A stretch of DNA of 64,000 nucleotides from Nocardia abscessus. Lineage in GTDB: Bacteria > Actinomycetota > Actinomycetes > Mycobacteriales > Mycobacteriaceae. The stretch spans positions 1,116,001 through 1,180,000 of the forward strand of contig NZ_JADLQO010000001.1 in NCBI RefSeq assembly GCF_015477775.1, read 5' to 3'. Shown in pieces: positions 36,309 through 44,498 of this stretch (its first letter is position 1; each line of letters opens with the position of its first letter). A program made the translations under genes and the position numbers. A model generated the notes under the pieces. The model was not told the origin of the DNA. It worked only from the letters and a program-made list of their open reading frames with translations, and ran no database searches.

Positions 36309-37658
36309 TCAGCGGATGCCGGGGGTACGCGGATCGGTGCCGAGGCAGGCGAGGATGGCGCAACCCGGCGGGGTGTCCGCGAACGGCGGTGCGAGCGGCT
36401 GATTCAGGCACGAGAAGACATTGCAGCCCGGGTAGGCGGCGGGCCCGATCCCGAACACCGCGATCAGGATGTCCGTGTCGACGAAGCGCCGGGCGTCCAA
36501 CCGCAACGGCGGCTCGACGTACGGGCCCGGGTCGGGCACCGGCCGGTCGTAGAACGCGTCGAACACCTTGCGGAAGAATTCGTAGGGCAATTCCTGCGTG
36601 TTCTGCACGACTCCGGACAAGCCCTGGCTGCTGACGTTTCCGAAGACGCCGGTCCACACCACTGTGAGGTCCAGGCTCGGGATGACGAAGACGTTCTGCA
36701 GCCCCAGGCCCGCCATCGCGTACACGTCGCGGGGCAGGTAGTCCGCGATCTCGGCGCAACCGCTCCCGAGCCAGAACAAGTATCCGTAGCACGCGTTCGT
36801 GGGTGACGGCGTGCGTGCCTTCCGCAGGTAGTCGAGGGAGACGATCTGCTGTTCGCCCCAGCGCCCGTCGTTGCTCACCAGGAGCCCGAGCTTCGCGAAG
36901 TCGTTCGGCGGGATCATCAGGTGCGCGTAGCCGTAGGTGTGCCCCGAGCGGTCGCGAGCCCAGTAGTAGTCGCTGCGGAGAATGCCGAGCGGATCGAACA
37001 GCTCACGCTGCGCGAACTGTTGCATGGGTTCGCCGACGGCCAGCTCCAGCACGTAGGCCAGCAGGTCGACATTGCGCTGGCTGTAGGTGAAGACGGTGCC
37101 CGGCGGATTGTCCAGCGGCACGCCGAGCGCCTGCACCGGGCTGTCCGGGTCGATCGGGATCACGCCGGTGACACCCTCGGTCAGCACGCCGACCCGCATG
37201 CCCGAGGTCTCGGTGAGCAGGTTCTCGACGGTGATCGACCGGTGCTTCGCATCGCCGAGCCCTGCGGGCAGATAGCGGTCGATCGGTGCGTCGAGATCGA
37301 GCTTTCCCTGGTCTGAGGCAATTCCGGCGAGCAAGGAGACGACGCTCTTGGTCGAACTCCAGATGTTCCATGCCACATTGCCGGTCTGGCCGTTCGTGAG
37401 CCCCTCGCCGATGAGGCAGTTGTGCCGGAACACCTGCACGTTGAACCGGTTTCGCCCGGCCGCGAACGTCATCGCGTCCTGAAGCTTCGCGGAATCCAGC
37501 CCGACCTGTTCCGGTGCCGCCCGCTCCAGATCACGTCCCGAGGTGACCGCGCACCGCACCTGATCACCGGGCGCGGCGACCGCACTCCCGGCGAAGAGAT
37601 TGCTCGCCACCAGCGAGACCGCCGCGACTCCCGCCAGGAATCCACCGAAACGCCCCAT
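36309..37658 (-). CDS. Secreted serine beta-lactamase-family hydrolase
   Basis: 449 aa with a signal peptide (FLAGVAAVSLVASNLFAGSAVAA). The active-site Ser-x-x-Lys is S101-S-T-K104 (WSSTKSVVSLL), and the tyrosine motif YSQRN takes the YSN place. The long C-terminal tail ends in four cysteines (CNVFSCLNQPL, CAILACLG) probably paired outside the cell. Relatives are class C beta-lactamase-like esterases and D-aminopeptidases. No beta-lactam specificity can be inferred. ATG 37658 is used. Confidence 0.85.
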   Translation of the reverse strand: MGRFGGFLAGVAAVSLVASNLFAGSAVAAPGDQVRCAVTSGRDLERAAPEQVGLDSAKLQDAMTFAAGRNRFNVQVFRHNCLIGEGLTNGQTGNVAWNIWSSTKSVVSLLAGIASDQGKLDLDAPIDRYLPAGLGDAKHRSITVENLLTETSGMRVGVLTEGVTGVIPIDPDSPVQALGVPLDNPPGTVFTYSQRNVDLLAYVLELAVGEPMQQFAQRELFDPLGILRSDYYWARDRSGHTYGYAHLMIPPNDFAKLGLLVSNDGRWGEQQIVSLDYLRKARTPSPTNACYGYLFWLGSGCAEIADYLPRDVYAMAGLGLQNVFVIPSLDLTVVWTGVFGNVSSQGLSGVVQNTQELPYEFFRKVFDAFYDRPVPDPGPYVEPPLRLDARRFVDTDILIAVFGIGPAAYPGCNVFSCLNQPLAPPFADTPPGCAILACLGTDPRTPGIR

Positions 37659-37896
37659 ACGCAAAGGCTAGCGCTCGTCGGCCTGTTCAGGCGGTCAACA
37701 GGCGGGGTGCGTGGCGGGTAGCTGGACGTTCGATAGTCACATCCGGCCGATGGTCGGACTCGGGCGCTTGCCGGGCGAACCCAGGAGGTCAGGCGGTGGG
37801 TGCGAGAACGTCGGACCAGCGCAGCCGGGCACGGTGCTCGATCCGCATGGGGTTCGGCAGGAATCGCGTCATCCGGTGCACGCCCGGGTCCGGCCG

Positions 37897-39138
37897 CTAT
37901 CTGCGGTAGCGCTTGCCCAATGCATACAACGCACCGCCGAGCGTGAGTGCACCGAGCCCGGCGAGCACGGAGTGGAGGGGCAGCGAGAACCCCACCACGA
38001 CACAGCCCACCGCGCCGACAACGGGTATCCACCGGGGCGGACGATTCTCCTCGGCGGTCAACGTGGCGGCGCAGATATTGGCGATCAAGTAGTAGAAGAG
38101 CACGGTGAACGACGAAAACCCAATGGCCGCGCGCAGATCGAAAAGCGCGGCGACCACGGCGACGGTCGCGCCGACCACCAGTTCCGCGCGATGCGGCACC
38201 CCGAACCGCGGATGCACGGCGGCGAGCGCTCCCGGCAGATAGCGGTCCCGCGCCATGGCGAGCGCCGTGCGCGATACGCCGAGGATCAACGCGAGCAGCG
38301 ATCCGGCCGCCGCGAGCACCGCGCCGATGCGCACGACCGGAGCGGCCGCGCGAACCCCCGCCGCAGTGACCATGCGCGCCAGCGGGTCGGCGGCCTGGGC
38401 CAGTCCACCCGAACCGAGCACACTCAGCGCCGCGACCGCCACCAGCGCGTAGACCGCGAGGGCGAGTCCGAGTGCGATCATGACGGCGCGGGGAATGGTG
38501 CGTCGCGGTTCGCGCACCTCTTCGCCGAGCGTGGCGATGCGGGCGTATCCCGCGAACGCGAAGAACAGCAGTCCCGCCGCCGTGAGCACATCGCGCGGAC
38601 CGATCCGATCGGGCAGGACCGTTGCCGCCGAGTGCGTTCCGGCCAGCCCGATCACGATCACCACGGCCAGCACCGCGAGCACCACCGCGACGAGCACCCG
38701 GGTCGCGAACGCCGACTTCTGCACCCCGGTGTAGTTGACGGCGGTGATCGCCACCACCGCCCCGACCGCCACCGCATGGGCCTGCTCGGGCCAGGCGTAA
38801 CTACCGACTGTCAGCGCCATCGCCGCACACGAGGCTGTCTTCCCCGCGACGAATCCCCACCCCGCGAGGTATCCCCAGAACCGTCCGAGCCGCTCCCTGC
38901 CGTACACATACGTTCCACCGGACACGGGATACAGCGCTGCCAGCCGCGCCGACGACATCGCATTGCAGTACGCCAACAGCGCCGCCACCGCGAGCGCCAC
39001 CAGCAACCAACTCCCGGCCGAAGCCGCCGCCGGCGCCAGCGCCGCGAATATCCCCGCCCCCACCATCGCCCCCAACCCGATCACCACCGAATCGGTGAGC
39101 CCGAGCCTCCGGTGCAAGGTCCCGTCCTGCGACGCCAT
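37897..39138 (-). CDS. APC-superfamily amino-acid permease
   Basis: 413 aa with about twelve hydrophobic helices. The opening LGLTDSVVIGLGAMVGAGIFAALAPAAASAG and the next segment YPVSGGTYVYGRERLG are standard APC-family helix 1 and helix 3 signatures. These secondary transporters take up amino acids or amines. ATG 39138 has GGAAGG 9 nt upstream; ATG 39147 overlaps that site. Convergent with nothing; the neighbouring serine hydrolase is separated by 238 nt in which I see no gene. Confidence 0.9.
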   Translation of the reverse strand: MASQDGTLHRRLGLTDSVVIGLGAMVGAGIFAALAPAAASAGSWLLVALAVAALLAYCNAMSSARLAALYPVSGGTYVYGRERLGRFWGYLAGWGFVAGKTASCAAMALTVGSYAWPEQAHAVAVGAVVAITAVNYTGVQKSAFATRVLVAVVLAVLAVVIVIGLAGTHSAATVLPDRIGPRDVLTAAGLLFFAFAGYARIATLGEEVREPRRTIPRAVMIALGLALAVYALVAVAALSVLGSGGLAQAADPLARMVTAAGVRAAAPVVRIGAVLAAAGSLLALILGVSRTALAMARDRYLPGALAAVHPRFGVPHRAELVVGATVAVVAALFDLRAAIGFSSFTVLFYYLIANICAATLTAEENRPPRWIPVVGAVGCVVVGFSLPLHSVLAGLGALTLGGALYALGKRYRR

Positions 39139-39235
39139 GAGGTGCATCCTTCCGCACCATCCCCGCCGCCGCAGCGCGGGCACCACGGGGCTCGGTGAAA
39201 CGACGGGGGCATGTTCGGCCGAGTACGCTCGGCGA

Positions 39236-39703
39236 ATGATCGCGTGCGACGGGCTGTGCACTCGGCCGCTCGACACGACTGCACTGCGCGTTCTCCTACG
39301 GGAATGCTCCGGGGTCCGTGAGTCGGAGATCTTCGTCAGCAGCGATGACCTTGTCGACGCGGCGCTCCGGGAAGACCCGCGGGACAGCCCCTTCGCGGTC
39401 TTCTGCACACACGGTCAGGTCGGCGGCGATTTCGCCGCGACGTTCTCGGTCAGCGCGGATCTGCCGCTGCCGGAACAGAATGCCATGGACGGCCGAGAGT
39501 TCGCGGGCCTGCTCGCAGCACACACCGCCGCCGATATCCTCTGCGGCTTCGGCGACGAGCCGCAGCCCTGGTTGTGGACCCTCACACGACCCGATGGCAC
39601 CCGCGCCATAGTTCACCTCACAGAGCACTTCAACGGCTCCGATTACGACTCGGCGTGCCCTTGCCGATACCTCCACCGCAACGTCATCTACCCCAACCGA
39701 TGA
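39236..39703 (+). CDS. Hypothetical protein (155 aa)
   Basis: 155-aa soluble protein without signal peptide. It is acidic, contains three cysteines in CPCRY near the end and one in CDGLCTRP at the start, and has regular hydrophobic spacing suggestive of an alpha/beta fold. No family recognised. It is divergent from the APC permease, and a strong hairpin and an 81-bp tandem repeat follow the gene. Confidence 0.65.
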   Translation: MIACDGLCTRPLDTTALRVLLRECSGVRESEIFVSSDDLVDAALREDPRDSPFAVFCTHGQVGGDFAATFSVSADLPLPEQNAMDGREFAGLLAAHTAADILCGFGDEPQPWLWTLTRPDGTRAIVHLTEHFNGSDYDSACPCRYLHRNVIYPNR

Positions 39704-39829
39704 CGGATACGTCCAGTGGCACATGGCTGCGCTGCACTAGTTCCTGATCGGGGAATCACCGCCGTGATGCGGCACATGCGGAGAGCTGCCACAGCTGTGC
39801 GGAGAGCGCGCGGGACGGGGAAGAAACGA

Positions 39830-39866
39830 CAGCGCCGCCGGGTTCGAGGGGAACTCGGCGGCGCTG
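39830..39866. terminator. Strong inverted repeat after the 155-aa gene
   Basis: An 11-bp perfect stem (39830-39840 with 39856-39866) with inner GTTC/GAAC pairing forms a long hairpin. Probably a terminator for the 155-aa gene, 126 nt downstream of its stop, though it could be part of the repeat-containing region that follows. Confidence 0.55.
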
Positions 39867-39900
39867 CGAACTCGGACACCATGCCGGTGTCACATCCGTG

Positions 39901-39981
39901 GTCGACGTCCCACAAGCGCCTCTCGGCGGGTGGTCGCTCGTAGCGACGAAGGGTGCGGCCCGGGGCTGTCCGGACGCCGAC
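39901..39981. repeat. 81-bp direct repeat, copy 1
   Basis: Identical to 39989-40069 over 81 bp by eye. It contains an inner dyad GTCGCT-cgt-AGCGAC and GC-rich palindromes (GCCCGGGGC). Not inside a supported gene. Copies are 7 bp apart (GTTGGGT), giving an 88-bp period. The origin is unknown; an intergenic repeat element of the REP or MIRU kind is a possibility. Confidence 0.85.
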
Positions 39982-39988
39982 GTTGGGT

Positions 39989-40069
39989 GTCGACGTCCCA
40001 CAAGCGCCTCTCGGCGGGTGGTCGCTCGTAGCGACGAAGGGTGCGGCCCGGGGCTGTCCGGACGCCGAC
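39989..40069. repeat. 81-bp direct repeat, copy 2
   Basis: Second identical copy of the 81-bp unit, 191 nt before the furA start. The remaining stretch to 40200 is GC-rich with no convincing gene; open frames there run through the repeats and look like noise. Confidence 0.85.
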
Positions 40070-40200
40070 AGGGGGTTCAACGACCGGCCCGCGCAACGTA
40101 TTCCGCCGCAATTTCATGACGCTCGTCACTCTTTCCGGCCGGTCTGGAGCTGAGATCGGAGCATCGTGGCCGGTAGACGCGGCTCTCGGCGTCAAATTTT

Positions 40201-40241
40201 TTCTTGAACGATTCCAGATTATTTTCTTGACTTATTCCAGA
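40201..40241 (+). promoter_or_regulatory. furA promoter with two FurA-box-like direct repeats
   Basis: Two copies of TTCTTGA-N3-ATTCCAGA begin at 40201 and 40224, a 23-bp period. The second includes a TTGACT -35 hexamer (40227-40232), with CAGACT (40249-40254) 16 nt on as a weak -10. The transcript would start at or next to the furA ATG, as for leaderless furA in mycobacteria. Autoregulation by FurA is inferred from this layout and the AT-rich setting. Confidence 0.65.
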
Positions 40242-40260
40242 AAAGAGTCAGACTCGAAGC

Positions 40261-40686
40261 ATGCACACCAACGGCGCCGCGCCACGCGAGTGGTTGCGAT
40301 CAGCGGGTCTGCGGGTCACCGCCCCGCGACTCGCGGTGCTGAACGCGGTCGTGGCCCGGCCGCATTCGGACGCCGACACGGTGGCCGCCACCGTCCGGGA
40401 AGCGCTGGGTTCGGTATCGACGCAGGCGGTCTACGACGTCTTGCACGCTTGCGTGCGCGCCGGGATCCTGCGCCGGATCGAGCCCGCGGGCTCCTCCGCG
40501 TTGTACGAGACCCGGATCGGTGACAACCACCACCATCTGGTGTGCCGAAGCTGCGGTGCGGTCGCCGACGTCGACTGCGCTGTGGGCGCGGCCCCCTGTC
40601 TGGACCCCTCGGACGCTCACGGATTCGTGATCGATGAAGCCGAGGTCGTTTTCTGGGGACTGTGCCCGACGTGCCGTTCCGAGTAG
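40261..40686 (+). CDS. furA: Fur-family redox/iron regulator FurA
   Basis: 141 aa. A winged helix ([66 protein letters not shown]) is followed by the metal region [18 protein letters not shown] and a second CPTC at the end, as in zinc-containing Fur proteins. FurA represses itself and a catalase gene under reducing, iron-replete conditions. It sits 62 nt upstream of katA. The start matches the conserved terminus; the transcript is probably leaderless. Confidence 0.94.
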   Translation: MHTNGAAPREWLRSAGLRVTAPRLAVLNAVVARPHSDADTVAATVREALGSVSTQAVYDVLHACVRAGILRRIEPAGSSALYETRIGDNHHHLVCRSCGAVADVDCAVGAAPCLDPSDAHGFVIDEAEVVFWGLCPTCRSE

Positions 40687-40748
40687 CGGTCCACCCCGCA
40701 CACCCGGGCAGCCCTCCCGGGACGATGTTCACCAGCCGAGGAGACTCC

Positions 40749-42209
40749 ATGACCCAACCGACGACAACGAACACCGGAATCCCGGTGGAGAGCGACGACG
40801 AATCGCTCACCGCGGGCGCGCAAGGCCCGATCCTGCTGCACGACCACTACCTCATCGAGAAGCTGGCCCAGTTCAACCGCGAACGGGTGCCCGAACGCAT
40901 CGTGCACGCCAAGGGTGCCGGTGCCTACGGTGAGCTGGTCGTGACCAACGATGTCAGCAAGTACACCAAGGCGAAGCTGTTCCAGCCGGGTGCGCGCACG
41001 GAGTCGCTGGCGCGGTTCTCCACCGTGGCCGGTGAGCAGGGCAGTCCGGACACGTGGCGGGACCCGCGCGGTTTCGCGGTGAAGTTCTACACCGAGGACG
41101 GCAACTACGACCTCGTCGGCAACAACACGCCGATCTTCTTCATCAAGGACCCGATCAAGTTCCCCGACTTCATCCGGTCGCAGAAGCGCCTGCCCGGCAA
41201 CGGTCTTCGCGACCACAACATGCAGTGGGATTTCTGGACCCTGCGCCCGGAGACCGCCCATCAGGTGACCTGGCTGATGGGTGACCGCGGCATCCCGAAG
41301 ACCTACCGGCACATGAACGGCTACGGTTCGCACACCTACCAGTGGATCAATGCCGCAGGCGAGCGCTTCTGGGTCAAGTACCACTTCAAGACCGACCAGG
41401 GCATCGAGTTCCTGATCCAGGCCGATGCCGACCGGATCGCGGGCGAGGACGCCGATTACCACCGCAAGGATCTGTGGGAGGCGATCGAGCGCGGCGAGTT
41501 CCCGAGCTGGACGGTGTATGTGCAGGTCATGCCGGTCGCGGAGGCCGAGGGCTACCGGTTCAACCCGTTCGATCTGACCAAGGTGTGGTCGCATCGGGAC
41601 TACCCGCTGATCGAGGTCGGCAAGTGGACGCTCAACCGCAACCCGCGCAACTACTTCGTCGATATCGAGCAGGCCGCGTTCGAGCCGTCGAATGTCGTTC
41701 CCGGCATCGGCTTCTCGCCGGACAAGATGCTGCTCGGCCGCGTCTTCGCCTACGCGGACGCGCACCGCTACCGCATCGGAACGAACTACGCGCAGCTGCC
41801 GCCGAACCAGGCCAGGGCGGCGGAGGTGAACTCCTATTCCAAGGAGGGCGCCATGCGCTACCACTTCAACGATCCGAATGTCCCGGTCTACGCGCCGAAT
41901 TCGTTCGGCGGCCCGCACGCCGACCCGGAGCGGGCGCCCGACGGCGGCATCTGGGACTTCGACCCGACCATCGTCCGGGCGGGCTACATCCAGCACGCGC
42001 AGGACGGTGACTTCACCCAGGCGGGCACCCTCGTGCGCGAGGTGCTAGACGACGCGCAGCGCGCGCGGCTGGTGGACAACATCGTCGGCCACGTGCTCGG
42101 TGGTGTGCGGGAGCCGGTGCTCAGCCGGGTCTTCGAGTACTGGAAGAACGTGGACGCCGACCTCGGCAAGCGGGTCGAGGAGGGCGTGCGCGCCGGGCTC
42201 GCCCGCTGA
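40749..42209 (+). CDS. katA: Monofunctional heme catalase
   Basis: 486 aa. Catalytic His is in [14 protein letters not shown], the distal Asn in [11 protein letters not shown], and the proximal heme Tyr in [14 protein letters not shown]. The length and features are those of small-subunit clade 3 catalases, which turn hydrogen peroxide into water and oxygen in the cytoplasm. ATG 40749 follows GAGGAGAC. In mycobacteria furA pairs with katG; here the partner is a true catalase. A hairpin ends the operon. Confidence 0.97.
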   Translation: MTQPTTTNTGIPVESDDESLTAGAQGPILLHDHYLIEKLAQFNRERVPERIVHAKGAGAYGELVVTNDVSKYTKAKLFQPGARTESLARFSTVAGEQGSPDTWRDPRGFAVKFYTEDGNYDLVGNNTPIFFIKDPIKFPDFIRSQKRLPGNGLRDHNMQWDFWTLRPETAHQVTWLMGDRGIPKTYRHMNGYGSHTYQWINAAGERFWVKYHFKTDQGIEFLIQADADRIAGEDADYHRKDLWEAIERGEFPSWTVYVQVMPVAEAEGYRFNPFDLTKVWSHRDYPLIEVGKWTLNRNPRNYFVDIEQAAFEPSNVVPGIGFSPDKMLLGRVFAYADAHRYRIGTNYAQLPPNQARAAEVNSYSKEGAMRYHFNDPNVPVYAPNSFGGPHADPERAPDGGIWDFDPTIVRAGYIQHAQDGDFTQAGTLVREVLDDAQRARLVDNIVGHVLGGVREPVLSRVFEYWKNVDADLGKRVEEGVRAGLAR

Positions 42210-42218
42210 TTTCGGATC

Positions 42219-42254
42219 GAAGGCAGGTGCGCGCGACGGCGTGCGCCTGCCTTC
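42219..42254 (+). terminator. Terminator of the furA-katA operon
   Basis: GAAGGCAGG (42219-42227) pairs with CCTGCCTTC (42246-42254), with further partial GC pairing inside, 10 nt after the katA stop. Confidence 0.7.
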
Positions 42255-42310
42255 GGCGTGTCCGGCCGATCCTGTTTGCCCGGTGAGTGCCGGGATGTCA
42301 GAGTGATGGC

Positions 42311-43225
42311 ATGTCTCGGCTGACACGCGACTATCGGGTGGCGCTGGCCGCCGCATTGGCGCTACTGGCCGGTTGCGGTGCGGAAACCGATGCGGCGCAG
42401 CACGGTTCGGTCACCTCGAGCGTCCAGGCGGGTCCCGCCGCGAACGCGAGCCTGGACGAGGTGGAGGCGCGCTACGGCGCGCAGGTCGGGCTGTTCGCCG
42501 TGGACACCGGTACCGGCGAGGCGGTGACCCATCGCGCCGACGAGCGTTTCCCGTTCCTGTCCACCTTCAAGACGCTCGCGGCCGCCGCACTGCTGCACGC
42601 GCATCCGCTCGACACGGGATACTTCGACCGGGTGATCCGATTCCACGAGGCGGATCTCGTCGAGCACTCGCCGGTGACCAGCGCCGCGGTGGCCGCCGGG
42701 ATGACCCTGTCACAAGTGGCGGAGGCCGCGATCACCCAGAGTGACAACACCGCGGGCAACCTGCTGTTGCGCGAGCTCGGCGGCCCGGAGGCGCTCACGG
42801 CGTTCCTGCGCACGCTCGGCGATCCGACGAGCAGGCTCGACCGCTGGGAAACGGAACTCAACACCGCGATCCCCGGTGACGAGCGGGACACCACCACTCC
42901 GGCCGCACTGGCCGCGGACTACCGCGCCGTGGTGCTGGGCGACGCGCTCGGTGCACGGGAACGGGCTCAGCTGATCACCTGGCTGAAGGCGAACACCACC
43001 GGCGCCGAGCGCATCCGCGCCGGGCTGCCCGCGGGATGGGTCACCGGCGACAAGACGGGCACCGGCTCTTACGGTTGCGCCAACGACGTCGCGGTCGTCT
43101 GGCCGGAGGGCGGCCGGGCGCCGATCGTGATCGCGATCCAGAGCCGCAAGGCTGACGTGGACGCCGAGGTGAACAACGCCCTGCTGGCGGAAGTTACGAA
43201 GGCAGTCGTAAACAGTCTGCGCTGA
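42311..43225 (+). CDS. bla: Class A beta-lactamase, lipoprotein
   Basis: 304 aa. Lipobox LLAGC (Cys22), then S84-TF-K87, S144-DN146, the omega-loop glutamate E180 in RWETELN, and K248-TG250. These are the full class A active-site set. The mature enzyme would hydrolyse beta-lactams at the outer face of the membrane. Chromosomal class A enzymes (such as FAR-1 and AST-1) are known in Nocardia, so an intrinsic resistance gene is likely. ATG 42311 lies 101 nt after the katA stop and has no strong ribosome site. Confidence 0.93.
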   Translation: MSRLTRDYRVALAAALALLAGCGAETDAAQHGSVTSSVQAGPAANASLDEVEARYGAQVGLFAVDTGTGEAVTHRADERFPFLSTFKTLAAAALLHAHPLDTGYFDRVIRFHEADLVEHSPVTSAAVAAGMTLSQVAEAAITQSDNTAGNLLLRELGGPEALTAFLRTLGDPTSRLDRWETELNTAIPGDERDTTTPAALAADYRAVVLGDALGARERAQLITWLKANTTGAERIRAGLPAGWVTGDKTGTGSYGCANDVAVVWPEGGRAPIVIAIQSRKADVDAEVNNALLAEVTKAVVNSLR

Positions 43226-43236
43226 CAACCCGGGTG

Positions 43237-43632
43237 TCATTCGGTGCGCGTGTGCCCCGGCAAGGCGGACTCGGAGGTCCTCGCGACCTCCATATCGATC
43301 TCCTGGATCTGGAGCGTCACGCCGTCCGGATCGACGACCCGCAGGCTGCGACCGAAGTCCTCGTCGTGGATCTCGTAGTCGTAGCCGCGAGCCCGCAGCC
43401 GGTCCGCGACCACTTCCAACTTCTCGTCGGTCGCGAAACCGAGTTCGACCGATCCGGCCGGGCGCCCTTTCGACACCCGGAAGTCGTGCACCCCGACCGC
43501 GCCTGCGTCGCCCGAGAGTTGCGCCCAGACCTCGAGACTCGCATCCGGGTCGAGCGCGAGTCCGAGACCGGCGTAGAACTTTCGGCACGCGTCCACGTCC
43601 GCGACGTACCTGATGGGCAGGACAGTAAGCAT
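43237..43632 (-). CDS. VOC (glyoxalase/bleomycin-resistance) family protein
   Basis: 131 aa. Opens MLTVLPIRYVADVDACRKFYAGLGLALDP and closes LRVVDPDGVTLQIQEI, typical of VOC proteins with a metal or drug-binding cup. ATG 43632 has GGAG about 5 nt upstream. Convergent with the beta-lactamase gene, 11 nt between stops. Substrate unknown; a second VOC gene is at 2832-3182, but the two are not close relatives. Confidence 0.85.
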   Translation of the reverse strand: MLTVLPIRYVADVDACRKFYAGLGLALDPDASLEVWAQLSGDAGAVGVHDFRVSKGRPAGSVELGFATDEKLEVVADRLRARGYDYEIHDEDFGRSLRVVDPDGVTLQIQEIDMEVARTSESALPGHTRTE

Positions 43633-43941
43633 CTTCACTCCTTCTCCGAACGTCTGGTCCGAGTATGGAGTGACGCCGCGCGCCGAGGCCCCTTCTACCG
43701 GGCCATACGCCGGGATCCGACACGCAACGCGGTCCGAAAGACGGATTCCGTCACGGCGGGCAGTCGCATCGGCTGCTGACCGTGCCGCGCATTTGATAGC
43801 GGTTGCCGGTGCGCTACGAACAGGGGCGTCTCGTCGCTTCGACGGAGGTGTGGCGAGGCCCCGATCGGAGAAGCCTCGCAACGAAGGGCTCTGTGACGTG
43901 CCGTAGTAGACCTGGCCGGGTGGGCGGCCAGGTTCGGACAC
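43633..43941. other. Intergenic region, no gene seen
   Basis: 309 bp without a convincing open frame, apart from the hairpin at 43911-43932. Codon usage in all frames is unlike neighbouring genes. The region probably holds the promoter of the VOC gene. Confidence 0.5.
43911..43932 (-). terminator. Hairpin after the 19-aa peptide gene
   Basis: An 8-bp perfect stem (43911-43918 with 43925-43932) closes a 6-nt loop, 9 nt beyond the stop of the small gene on the minus strand. Supports the idea that a short transcript ends here. Confidence 0.55.
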
Positions 43942-44001
43942 CTACAGCAGGCCCCACCAGTAGAGCAGGCTGGCCAGAATCCAGACCACCACGGTTTCCA
44001 T
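43942..44001 (-). CDS. Candidate 19-aa membrane peptide
   Basis: METVVVWILASLLYWWGLL, 19 residues, hydrophobic throughout except for the second residue, so one membrane span. ATG 44001 is preceded by GGGAGCGACG and, further up, AAGGAG. A hairpin follows the stop. Short hydrophobic peptides of this kind are common accessory subunits, but no family is recognised and the call rests on the ribosome site, hydrophobicity and terminator only. Confidence 0.4.
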   Translation of the reverse strand: METVVVWILASLLYWWGLL

Positions 44002-44169
44002 CGTCGCTCCCAATCTCCTTGGCGCACTTGTCACCATCATCCCGCTATCCGGGGCCGGGCGGTAGGCGATTGCCGGGTCACCACTTGGTAAAGCCGGTTC
44101 ACCTGCGGTTTTGATCTTGCAAGGTGTTCTTAAGTGCGCGCCAAGCCCGCGCGTGCATTGTTTGTAGCG

Positions 44170-44365
44170 CAGGGAGGGCAAGCCTCCGCCGGAGGTGCGA
44201 ACCGGGGAACGACCTGTCTCGAGGGGTGACAGGTCGGCTCTCGGGGGTGCAGTCCACCGGGCCGGTCTACGAGGGGTGGCCGGCCCGGTGGGCGGGGGAC
44301 GCGCAGCGATCGCTCGCGCAGGCTCTTCCCGGAGCTGACCGGCAACGAGACGGTCGTTGCCGCTG
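44170..44365 (+). ncRNA. Structured RNA resembling a ydaO/yuaA (c-di-AMP) riboswitch
   Basis: The order of elements matches the ydaO pattern: GCGAACCGGGGAACG, a hairpin (ACCTGT ... ACAGGT), CGGGGGTGCAGTC (compare GGGGUxAAUC), a 10-bp hairpin (ACCGGGCCGG with CCGGCCCGGT), then CCCGGAGCTGACC (compare CCCGxCAGCUxACC). A 9-bp stem (44340-44348 with 44354-44362) overlaps its 3' end and could be the expression platform; another stem lies at 44418-44445. The closing P1 helix was not found with certainty. In actinobacteria such RNAs usually precede rpf genes; here the next gene is a P450. Call is by eye and could be wrong. Confidence 0.42.
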
Positions 44366-44451
44366 CCGAAGGTAACCGACGAGTGTGCGGCGCCGTGTCC
44401 GAAGCAGTGAGGGCGGTTGGGCCGGTGGTGATGGTGACCGGCCCACCGAAC

Positions 44452-44465
44452 TGAAACTCGTTCTA
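44452..44465 (+). promoter_or_regulatory. KstR-type operator before the P450 gene
   Basis: TGAAACTCGTTCTA fits the published KstR consensus T-N2-AAC-N2-GTT-N2-A at every fixed position. It lies 34 nt before the P450 ATG, where it would cover the -35 region. KstR represses cholesterol-degradation genes in Corynebacteriales. The adjacent TetR gene could also use such a site. Confidence 0.55.
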
Positions 44466-44498
44466 GACGCTTGATCTATTTTGTCTTACGGTCGATAC

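Noticed and set aside
37659..37896. Gene in the gap between the serine hydrolase and the APC permease
   Set aside because: No frame with a ribosome site or plausible codon use; only stray open frames.
40041..40523. Open frame through the 81-bp repeat into furA
   Set aside because: Runs out of frame through furA and arises from the repeat; furA itself starts at 40261.
44170..44365. Cobalamin riboswitch, tmRNA or RNase P RNA in this segment
   Set aside because: The conserved boxes of those RNAs (for example the B12 box or the GAGGAAAGTCC of RNase P RNA) are absent; only the ydaO-like pattern gave a partial match.
44124..44375. 83-codon open frame on the plus strand through the structured RNA region
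   Set aside because: No ribosome site or family similarity; the DNA is dominated by hairpins, which fits an RNA better than a gene.
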